From positions 558,001-622,000 of the forward strand of contig NZ_JAHWXQ010000001.1 of assembly GCF_019336435.1 (NCBI RefSeq): a stretch of DNA of 64,000 nucleotides. Reading direction: 5' to 3'. The translations under genes and the position numbers were made by a program. Position 1 is the stretch's first letter, and each line of letters begins with the position of its first letter. This stretch comes from Pontibacter populi (lineage in GTDB: Bacteria > Bacteroidota > Bacteroidia > Cytophagales > Hymenobacteraceae). A model generated the notes under the pieces. It had not been told where the DNA came from, searched no databases, and saw only the letters and a list, made by a program, of their open reading frames with translations. Shown piece by piece: positions 36,280 through 43,334 of the stretch.

Positions 36280-36930
36280 ATGCCCCTACTCTTTACCCGC
36301 CAGCTAAACGAGCATACTGTACTTGGAGCGTGGTCTATTACAGAACGCGCCGATGAGCTTATGCTTGCCCTGCCTCCCGGAATTTCTCCGGAACTGATGC
36401 TGGAACAGGCTCACCCGCGCCGGCAGAAAGAGTGGCTTGCCAGCAGGGTGCTCGTCTATAGTTTGCTGCAACAGTTTACTTCTGACACCCCTATACTCCA
36501 GCGCAATGAAGATGGCAGACCGGTATTCGAGCAGGCTCCTTTTCATGTTTCTATCAGCCATTCGCCGGGTTTGGCAGCAGTTATAGTTTCTGATAAATAT
36601 GAAGTTGGCATAGATGTTGAATTACTAAGCCCGAAGGCGCTGCGTGTGGCCGACAAGTTTTTGAGCGACAACGAGAAGACGTATACATGTAACGAAGCTG
36701 ATAAGACCTGTTTATACTGGAGCGCCAAAGAAACATTGTATAAAATGTATAGTCAACGTAAACTGTTCTTTAAAGAGAACTTATTGCTGCAACCTGATCC
36801 TGAAAGAGATAATTTGCTTTTGGGGCGTGTGCAGACCGATAATTTTTCTAAATTGTATCAGATACATTACGAAGTTTTAGAGCAACACATACTTACTTAT
36901 TGCATCGATAATTCTACTAACGAACTATAA
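36280..36930 (+). CDS. 4'-phosphopantetheinyl transferase superfamily protein
   Basis: These enzymes move phosphopantetheine from CoA to a carrier-protein serine. The 216-residue protein has the core motifs VSISHSPGLAAVIVS, VGIDVELLSPKALRVADKFLS (magnesium-binding Asp/Glu) and YWSAKETLYKMY. The length fits the Sfp/PPTase type, larger than AcpS. It could act on fatty-acid ACP or on a carrier in a polyketide or aryl polyene pathway, neither of which is in this window. The thioredoxin-fold gene follows by 2 bp and is likely co-transcribed. Confidence 0.93.
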   Translation: MPLLFTRQLNEHTVLGAWSITERADELMLALPPGISPELMLEQAHPRRQKEWLASRVLVYSLLQQFTSDTPILQRNEDGRPVFEQAPFHVSISHSPGLAAVIVSDKYEVGIDVELLSPKALRVADKFLSDNEKTYTCNEADKTCLYWSAKETLYKMYSQRKLFFKENLLLQPDPERDNLLLGRVQTDNFSKLYQIHYEVLEQHILTYCIDNSTNEL

Positions 36931-36932
36931 AC

Positions 36933-37523
36933 ATGAAATTTTTAGCAACTCTTGCCGCTGCCCTTTTGCTTACGGTAAGCGCATTTGCCCAGAACAACAG
37001 CTACCAGCTTGGCGATAAGGTCGCAGACTTTACGCTACAGGGGGTTGGTAACACAAAAGTATCGTTGAGCGACTTTGCCAATAGCAAAACGGTGGTGCTG
37101 GTGTTCACCAACAATACCTGCCCATATGCCAAACTTTACGAGAACCGTCTGGTAACTTTATCTAGTGCATATGCCAGCAAAGGAGTACAGTTCATCTTCG
37201 TTAACCCGGGCGTAGGCCTCGGCGAAGGCAGCGAAACGCTGGAAGATATGGCCGCTAAGAACTATAGGTTCCCGTATCTGGCTGATGAAGGGCAGAAAGT
37301 GAGCTCCCGTTTTGGTGCTACTAAAACCCCGGAAGTGTTTGTGCTGCACAACACCGGTGATAGCTTTATATTAAAGTATAAAGGTGCCGTTGATGATAAC
37401 CCACAAGTTGAAAACGGTGTAAAAAACCCTTATCTGAAAAACGTAATAGATGAGGTATTGGCCAACCGCGCTGTAACTATAGCCGACAAACGCGCCACCG
37501 GTTGTTTGATCAGGAAGTACTAA
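36933..37523 (+). CDS. Thioredoxin-like redoxin-domain protein, exported
   Basis: The 196-residue protein has a signal peptide (about 1-19, ending AFAQ) and an AhpC/Redoxin-type thioredoxin fold: GDKVADFTLQGVGNTKVSLSDF, then VLVFTNNTCPYAKLYENR, where a single Cys replaces the classical CxxC pair, and SRFGATKTPEVFVL with the conserved cis-Pro. A second Cys lies near the C-terminus (TGCLIRKY). This Cys arrangement is the usual one in the Bacteroidota redoxin family with TCPY motif. It starts 2 bp after the phosphopantetheinyl transferase gene. Confidence 0.85.
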   Translation: MKFLATLAAALLLTVSAFAQNNSYQLGDKVADFTLQGVGNTKVSLSDFANSKTVVLVFTNNTCPYAKLYENRLVTLSSAYASKGVQFIFVNPGVGLGEGSETLEDMAAKNYRFPYLADEGQKVSSRFGATKTPEVFVLHNTGDSFILKYKGAVDDNPQVENGVKNPYLKNVIDEVLANRAVTIADKRATGCLIRKY

Positions 37524-37861
37524 ACTATAGTTTGAAGAATAGAATCAGAGGCCGCTCTTAGAATATAGGAGTGGCTTTTGTATTTATAGTTTCACTCTTG
37601 CCTTCGTTACGAAACATTTTAGGGGGTAAACTATAGTTGGTCTTTTCAATTCTTGTGCTGTTTTGGATTTCTTAATCCGAAACTAAATCTGAAGCGGATT
37701 TCCTGATCCGCGATAGCAGCAAAACGGGGATTAGGAAATTCCCGGGCAGTTTACTTTTAAACTAAGAAGTTCGAAAGAGCAGGAAGTAGAATTTTAAACT
37801 ATAGTTTAAAGCGGCCGGAGTCCGCAGGTAACTCACACTCGCGGGACGCGAGCGAGGGCAG
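37524..37861. repeat. Non-coding gap with two dispersed repeat families
   Basis: No gene is visible. 37668-37790 is a cluster of GGATTTCTTAATCC-type hairpin words like those at 14345-14460. 37797-37860 is a 64-bp segment identical at 63 of 64 positions to 56633-56696, containing AACTATAGTTTAAAGCGGCC and ending in CGCGGGACGCGAGCGAGGGC. It abuts the stop of the methyltransferase gene at 37862. Three AACTATAGTT copies occur. Confidence 0.8.
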
Positions 37862-38494
37862 TTATACTTCTTTTGCGCAGTTTACCAAAAAGAATTTAAG
37901 CGGTGGTTTACCGGGCATATTTTTCATTGGCTCCTCAATTTCTCTGAACTCAACCAATCCATATTTGCCGAATTCCTGCTTAACCGCATCTTCATCATAA
38001 AAGTACATCTGTACACCTTCGAAGATCTCAAAACGGTTTTTACTTAGCTGCCTGCCTGCGCCATAGTTCGGAGATTTTGTTGAAACGGCTACGAAAACCA
38101 TATGGCCGCCCGGCTTTAATTGGTTGTAACAATCGGCAAGCAACTTTTGTCTTTCTTTTTGGTCAAGCAGATGAATAAGTGCATAACAGAAAATGCCATC
38201 GTAAACCACATCATCAAATGGCATGTCCGTTACAGAACCGTGGTGGATTTTCAGATCAGTTCCGTAATGCGCTTTGGCCAGGTCAATAGCTGTTTGAGAA
38301 ATTTCTATTCCGGTTACCTGCATTCCGTTTTCACGGAACAGCTGTGCATTTCTGCCATACCCAAACCCGGGAACCAGTATATTTTTGAGCTGCTTCTCTT
38401 TGAAAAGTTCATTTGCAACTATAGCAGATTCTGCTGGCTCGAATCCCCACATCGCCTGCTTTTCTATAAAACTTGCTTCCCAGAACTCGGCCAT
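37862..38494 (-). CDS. Class I SAM-dependent methyltransferase
   Basis: The protein (210 residues from ATG 38494; a TTG lies two codons earlier) has a Rossmann methyltransferase fold: motif I as ILVPGFGYGRNAQLF (about 39-53), the acidic end of strand 2 in VTGIEIS, a PFDDVVYDGIFCYALIHLL motif IV region, and the LKPGGHMVFVAV post-motif. It resembles the TehB/thiopurine methyltransferase neighbourhood, but the substrate cannot be read. Its 3' end abuts the 64-bp repeat at 37797-37860. Confidence 0.88.
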   Translation of the reverse strand: MAEFWEASFIEKQAMWGFEPAESAIVANELFKEKQLKNILVPGFGYGRNAQLFRENGMQVTGIEISQTAIDLAKAHYGTDLKIHHGSVTDMPFDDVVYDGIFCYALIHLLDQKERQKLLADCYNQLKPGGHMVFVAVSTKSPNYGAGRQLSKNRFEIFEGVQMYFYDEDAVKQEFGKYGLVEFREIEEPMKNMPGKPPLKFFLVNCAKEV

Positions 38495-38710
38495 ATTCAA
38501 CAGCTATAGTTATGTCGGTTTCTCGTCTGAGCCTGTAATTGCTCGTTGCTAATTCGGACTTCTTAGTCCCCGTAGGTTAGCTTTCCATTTACACGGACTA
38601 GGAAGTCCGCGACAGGCAAAGTTTCGGACAAAGATGTCCGAAACAGCGATTTCTATCCTTTTATCCTGATAGCTATAGTTCAGATGCCAATAGCACTAGG
38701 AAAACATCGT
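38495..38710. repeat. Hairpin-rich spacer
   Basis: This spacer contains GGACTTCTTAGTCC near 38557, GGACTAGGAAGTCC near 38598 and GGACAAAGATGTCC near 38626, all members of the GGA-rich hairpin family seen at 14345 and 37668, with two ATAGTT words. No gene is seen. Confidence 0.6.
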
Positions 38711-39565
38711 CTAGTGTTGTATTGCCGGATCATCGTCCGTGATAGCAGTGAGCAGTTTCGTTACTTCGGTAGCTTTTTCCAGGTCTTTCATCTTCTCGAA
38801 AGAGAAAGCCAGGTTGCGAAGTGCGCGCTTTACAATCTCTAGGTTTGAAGTGGGCTCATAGAAAATATCGACAGGGTTCAGGTTGAGCTGTAGTATATAG
38901 TTGTCGATGTCAGCTTTGGAAAGGATAAGCCCTTTGTTGTAGACGTTGATATAAAACTGTACCCCGTCCATTTTGTAGGTCAGAATAAACAGATTTGGCA
39001 GGTTTACACCATATACCGGGAAGCCCAGGCGCTGTGCAATTACCATATAGATAACGCAAAGCGTAAGTGGATTACCCCGTTTTGTTTCCAGGGCCAGGTG
39101 CAGCATAGAGTTTGCCGGCGAATGGAAGTTCTTGGTATTGGCTGTAAACTTCTTTTCCCGGAACAACACATTATTCAGCGACTTCACCTGGTCATAGGGA
39201 TGCATGTCGTCCCGCATGTTGGTCCAGACATCAAAGTACAACTGGTCCATCGTTTTAGAGATAGAAGCAAAGTCTACATCCGGGTACATGTAGGCGTTTA
39301 CCAGCCACATTCCTCTCAGCAGATCAGTTGCACCTTCCTCTTTCCACTGCTGCAGACGGCGCAGCAGTCCGTTAAACTGCATATCATGGATCAGGTCCTC
39401 TATCTTTTTCTGCAGATCGGTGTTCAGCGTTTCTTCCCACTCCTCTTCCAGTAACGGAATAGCACCTTCGCCTAATGAAATAATTTTCTTCTCCACATGC
39501 TGCGCTACCTCATAATCCGAATCATCCAACAGCGAGATAAGCGCCTTTATTTCCTTCTTTGTCAC
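38711..39565 (-). CDS. SirB1 / transglutaminase-like family protein
   Basis: The 284-residue protein contains the SirB1 transglutaminase-like fold (Transglut_core2): about 120-190 includes HSPANSMLHLALETKRGNPLTLCVIYMVIAQRLG and VNLPNLFIL, and the C-terminus carries the TPR-like segment ALRNLAFSFEKMKDLEKATEVTKLL. The family is widespread with unclear function. Translation appears to start at GTG 39565; no ATG precedes it in frame nearby. The gene is followed upstream by a word-repeat spacer (39568-39683) that separates it from the carboxylase gene. Confidence 0.85.
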   Translation of the reverse strand: MTKKEIKALISLLDDSDYEVAQHVEKKIISLGEGAIPLLEEEWEETLNTDLQKKIEDLIHDMQFNGLLRRLQQWKEEGATDLLRGMWLVNAYMYPDVDFASISKTMDQLYFDVWTNMRDDMHPYDQVKSLNNVLFREKKFTANTKNFHSPANSMLHLALETKRGNPLTLCVIYMVIAQRLGFPVYGVNLPNLFILTYKMDGVQFYINVYNKGLILSKADIDNYILQLNLNPVDIFYEPTSNLEIVKRALRNLAFSFEKMKDLEKATEVTKLLTAITDDDPAIQH

Positions 39566-39567
39566 GA

Positions 39568-39683
39568 ATATTTTAATTAGAAATGCAAAATTAGAAATTA
39601 GAAATGTTTTTGGTTCTTACGATCAGTGAAGATTTCCTCAACTCAATTTCTAATTTCTAATTCATAATTTTTAATTTCCTCAA
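39568..39683. repeat. Inverted word-repeat spacer
   Basis: Left arm has AATTAGAAATTAGAAATG words, right arm has AATTTCTAATTTCTAATTC, its reverse complement, with about 45 bases between. It could fold into a long AT-rich stem between two minus-strand genes. The design matches spacers at 1473 and 46912, with different base words. Confidence 0.75.
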
Positions 39684-39684
39684 A

Positions 39685-41313
39685 TCACGTCTGTATCACA
39701 CCCACATTATAAGGTCTTTCGATCGGGGCATGGTTGGCTGCTTCAATTCCCATAGATATCACCTTGCGGGTTTCCAGCGGATCGATGATGCCATCTACCC
39801 ATAAACGAGCGGCTGCGTAATAAGGTGACAGTTCTTCGTTATACTTTGCTTTAATGCGCTCCAGCAGTTCCTGCTCCGCTTCCGGGGTAATTTCTTCGCC
39901 CTTAGATTTTAAAGCAGACACCTGTATCTGTAACAGCGTGTTTGCCGCAGCAGCACCACTCATTACCGCAAGCTGAGCTGTTGGCCACGAGTAGATCAGG
40001 CGCGGGTCATAGGCCTTGCCACACATAGCGTAGTTACCGGCACCGTAGCTGTTACCTATCAGTATCGTAATTTTAGGCACTACAGAGTTGGCCATCGCAT
40101 TCACCATTTTAGCACCGTCTTTAATAATGCCGCCGTGCTCAGCTTTGCTACCCACCATAAATCCGGATACGTCCTGCAAAAACACCAGCGGAATCTTCTT
40201 CTGGTTGCAGTTCATGATAAAGCGGGCTGCTTTGTCAGCCGAGTCGGAGTAGATCACGCCGCCCATCTGCATTTCGCCTTTCTTGCTTTTTACTATTTTG
40301 CGCTGGTTGGCAACTATACCAACTGCCCAGCCATCAATGCGGCCTAACCCGCAGATCAGCGACTGGCCGTATAGTTCTTTGTAAGGCTCAAATTCCGAAT
40401 TATCTACCAAACGGTTGATGATGTCCATCATATCGTAAGGCTTGGTGCGGTCAGAAGGAAGTATGCCGTAAATTTCCTGCTCATCCAGTTTCGGAGCAAC
40501 AGGCTCTACTCTACTGAAGCCGGCTTTCGGGTTCTCACCCAGTTTATCGAAAATAGTTCGGATGTGATCCAGCGCTTCTTTATCGTCTTTGCATTTATAG
40601 TCTGTAACACCCGAAATCTCACAATGCGTAGTGGCACCGCCCAGTGTTTCGTTATCAATCGTCTCACCGATGGCTGATTTAACCAAATATGATCCACCCA
40701 GGAATACAGAACCAGTTCCCTCAACTATAAGGGCTTCATCGCTCATGATAGGCAGGTAAGCGCCACCAGCCACACAACTGCCCATTATAGCAGCAATCTG
40801 TACGATGCCCATCGAGCTCATCACGGCGTTGTTGCGGAACATACGGCCAAAGTGCTCTTTATCCGGGAATATCTCATTTTGCATCGGCAAAAACACACCC
40901 GCGCTATCTACCAGGTAAACGATTGGCAGTTTATTTTCTATTGATATTTCCTGGGCACGCAGGTTTTTCTTGGCAGTGATCGGGAACCAGGCGCCGGCTT
41001 TTACCGTGGCATCGTTGGCAACTATAACGCACTGCCGGCCTTTAATATACCCTATACCTGTTACCACGCCACCGCTCGGGCAACCACCTACTTCGGGGTA
41101 CATACCGTCACCGGCAAAGGCTGCCACTTCCAGGAACTCAGAGTTTTCATCAACCAGGTAAGCGATGCGCTCACGGGCAGTCATTTTGCCTTTTTCGTGC
41201 TCTTTGGCAATGCGCTTTTCGCCACCGCCCAGGTATACTTTCTTTAGTTTGGATTTAAGCTGATAAGTAAGCTGCTTTAAGGAGTCTTCGTTTTTATTAA
41301 ATTCGATATCCAT
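39685..41313 (-). CDS. Acyl-CoA carboxylase carboxyltransferase beta subunit (methylcrotonyl/propionyl type)
   Basis: This 542-residue biotin-dependent carboxyltransferase moves CO2 from biotin to an acyl-CoA. It shows YLGGGEKRIAKEHEKGKMTARERI near the start, CVIVANDATVKAGAWFPIT, MGSCVAGGAYLPIMSDEA, FLGGSYLVK, and in the second half FLQDVSGFMVGS, GIIKDGAKMVNAM and IGNSYGAGNYAMCG. The motif details resemble methylcrotonyl-CoA carboxylase beta more than propionyl-CoA carboxylase beta, but Bacteroidota use such enzymes for several substrates. A biotin carboxylase/biotin carrier gene is not in the window. Thematically it fits beside the methylmalonyl-CoA mutase genes. Confidence 0.9.
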   Translation of the reverse strand: MDIEFNKNEDSLKQLTYQLKSKLKKVYLGGGEKRIAKEHEKGKMTARERIAYLVDENSEFLEVAAFAGDGMYPEVGGCPSGGVVTGIGYIKGRQCVIVANDATVKAGAWFPITAKKNLRAQEISIENKLPIVYLVDSAGVFLPMQNEIFPDKEHFGRMFRNNAVMSSMGIVQIAAIMGSCVAGGAYLPIMSDEALIVEGTGSVFLGGSYLVKSAIGETIDNETLGGATTHCEISGVTDYKCKDDKEALDHIRTIFDKLGENPKAGFSRVEPVAPKLDEQEIYGILPSDRTKPYDMMDIINRLVDNSEFEPYKELYGQSLICGLGRIDGWAVGIVANQRKIVKSKKGEMQMGGVIYSDSADKAARFIMNCNQKKIPLVFLQDVSGFMVGSKAEHGGIIKDGAKMVNAMANSVVPKITILIGNSYGAGNYAMCGKAYDPRLIYSWPTAQLAVMSGAAAANTLLQIQVSALKSKGEEITPEAEQELLERIKAKYNEELSPYYAAARLWVDGIIDPLETRKVISMGIEAANHAPIERPYNVGVIQT

Positions 41314-41399
41314 GAAGGGTAGGGTTGTATTGAGAAACTACTTACAAAGAAAAATCCGCCCAGAAAGCGGATTTCACAAATATACAATTTTATATAGCC

Positions 41400-42458
41400 T
41401 TATTTCACTTTTGTGGTGTCCGTTTTCAGCGGAATTTTAACCGTGTCGGGCACTGGTTTTCTGAACTCATCAGGATTCTCGTCCTGCATATCTTTTACTT
41501 CCTCCAGCGTTATCACACGGCCCGTTGCATCGACTTTATATTTATCCTTACGGCCTATCAGCGAGAACTGTACGTAGCGTTTTGGGTAGGCCTGTATGTC
41601 GCGTAAAAGCATATTTAATGCCTCCGTAGAACGTGCCATGTTCTGGTAAAGCGCATCGTCGTTCATCAGTTTACCCATTGACCCCTCGTTAGAGTTAAGT
41701 TTAGCAACTGTTTGCTGCATCTCTACCACAGCTTTATTGGCATTATCAACCAGCTTATTTACTTCGGCCTGTTTCAGGGTATCTGTTATTTCGGCCATAT
41801 TCATGGCAATGCGGTCAATGTGGCGCTGAGTTTGCAGCAACGATGTCATCAGCTTGTTGGTATTGGCTGTTATCTCGTTTATATTCTTTTGGTTGGCGCG
41901 CAGCATCTGGTTCAGTGCTTCAGTAGATGCCTGGGTATTGGCCAGTATAAGCTGCAGGTTTTGTTTTGCTTCGCTGTCGAGGAGGCGGTTTACGCGGGCC
42001 AGGGTTGTATCTACCTTATCAATTACCGGCACTGCTTTGGTTGTCAGCATATCGGCAATGCTTTTTTCGTTATAAGCAATAAGGCGCTCCCCACCTTTAT
42101 ACATTATTTTGCTGTTGCCCAGGTAAAGTATGATGGCCTTACTGCCTAAAAGGTCAGAACTGGCAAGTGCTGCTATAGTTGAGTCCCCTACCTGTATATC
42201 CCCCTGAACCTCGATCTCGACAAGTATATTATTATGCTCTTTCGGGAGGAGTTTCAATTTCTGCACAGACCCAATCTGCACGCCGTTCAGCATAACAGGG
42301 TTAGAAGCTGTAAGGCCGTCCACATTACTATATACAATCTGGAAGGTCCTGGTATCAGAGAACAGGTCTGCCCCTTTCAGGAACATAAACCCGAAGTATA
42401 AGATTACGAGTGCTACTATACCGAGCAGCGCTACTTTAATTTCTTTAGTTATTTTCAC
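41400..42458 (-). CDS. MlaD-family (MCE domain) protein
   Basis: MlaD-type proteins carry phospholipids across the periplasm as part of ABC transport systems. The 352-residue protein has one N-terminal membrane helix (about 8-28, VALLGIVALVILYFGFMFLKG), an MCE domain (about 38-118, with VYSNVDGLTASNPVMLNGVQIGSV and LGSKAIILYLG) and a long coiled C-terminal region (120-300) rich in LNQMLRANQ-like heptads. Permease and ATPase genes are not adjacent. Translation appears to start at GTG 42458, 21 bp after the stop of the upstream amidase gene, so the two form a pair. Confidence 0.9.
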   Translation of the reverse strand: MKITKEIKVALLGIVALVILYFGFMFLKGADLFSDTRTFQIVYSNVDGLTASNPVMLNGVQIGSVQKLKLLPKEHNNILVEIEVQGDIQVGDSTIAALASSDLLGSKAIILYLGNSKIMYKGGERLIAYNEKSIADMLTTKAVPVIDKVDTTLARVNRLLDSEAKQNLQLILANTQASTEALNQMLRANQKNINEITANTNKLMTSLLQTQRHIDRIAMNMAEITDTLKQAEVNKLVDNANKAVVEMQQTVAKLNSNEGSMGKLMNDDALYQNMARSTEALNMLLRDIQAYPKRYVQFSLIGRKDKYKVDATGRVITLEEVKDMQDENPDEFRKPVPDTVKIPLKTDTTKVK

Positions 42459-42479
42459 AAAGGGTTTTTAAGTGCTGTA

Positions 42480-43262
42480 TTAGTTCATGGCTTCCAGCTC
42501 TTTTTTATAATCCTTGAAAGCACGATATATACCTGATGCCATATACGATTGGCCGGTCTTATCGTTAAGAAATTTTTCTTCGGTAGGATTTGTAAGAAAG
42601 CCGCACTCAATCAGTACACTTGGCATATAGGATTTCCAGAGCACCAGGAAGCCCGCCTGCTTTACGCCACGACTGTGCCGGCCTACTCTGTTTTTAAACT
42701 CATTCTCTACTTTCTGGGCAAAGCGAAGGCTGTTATCCATGTACGCGCTCTGATGTAGTGTAAACAAAATATGGCTCTGCGGAGAATTTGGATCAAAGCC
42801 ACCGTAGTTCTCTTTATAGTTATCCTCGTGCAGAATTACAGAGTTTTCGCGTTTGGCAACATCAAGGTTACCTTTAGACGTATGAAGACCCATAGCGTAG
42901 GTTTCGGTACCATAAGCTGCAGCAGGTCCTGAGTTCAGGTGGATAGAAATAAAAAGGTCAGCGTTGTTTTTGTTGGCAACACCCGCACGGTCTATCAACT
43001 CTACAAAAGTATCTGTTTTGCGGGTATAAACTACTTTTACATCCGGTATATTGCTTTCGATCAGGCTACCCACCTGCAAGGCAAGACTTAATGCTACATC
43101 TGCCTCATGCGACACTTTACCATTACACCCTACATCTTTACCTCCGTGGCCGGCGTCTATAACCACTGTGCGAACTTTGTAGTCTTTGCGGTACTCCAGT
43201 TTATTGGATGAAAGCAAGAAGAATACCAGGGCTAAAACTGAAATAGTAACAATATTTCTCAC
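42480..43262 (-). CDS. N-acetylmuramoyl-L-alanine amidase
   Basis: This 260-residue amidase_3 protein cuts the amide bond between MurNAc and the stem peptide during cell separation. It has an N-terminal hydrophobic signal anchor (about 5-18) and the motifs VVIDAGHGGKDVGCNG (zinc His), SHEADVALSLALQVG, SIHLNSGP (zinc His) and LIECGFLTNPTEE (catalytic Glu). The start is apparently GTG 43262. It is the first gene of a two-gene unit with MlaD and is divergent to lptD with a 72-bp gap, so both operons share this intergenic promoter region. Length is typical. Confidence 0.93.
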   Translation of the reverse strand: MRNIVTISVLALVFFLLSSNKLEYRKDYKVRTVVIDAGHGGKDVGCNGKVSHEADVALSLALQVGSLIESNIPDVKVVYTRKTDTFVELIDRAGVANKNNADLFISIHLNSGPAAAYGTETYAMGLHTSKGNLDVAKRENSVILHEDNYKENYGGFDPNSPQSHILFTLHQSAYMDNSLRFAQKVENEFKNRVGRHSRGVKQAGFLVLWKSYMPSVLIECGFLTNPTEEKFLNDKTGQSYMASGIYRAFKDYKKELEAMN

Positions 43263-43289
43263 AACGCTCGTTAGTTAAAAGTTAAACAA

Positions 43290-43297
43290 TAACTTTG
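43290..43297 (+). promoter_or_regulatory. Candidate -7 element TAACTTTG upstream of lptD
   Basis: TAACTTTG fits TAnnTTTG and lies 38 bases before the lptD start in the divergent amidase-lptD gap. A clear -33 box was not found. Confidence 0.4.
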
Positions 43298-43334
43298 TAC
43301 AAATTAAATAAAACTTTAGGGAAGTCTGAAGAAG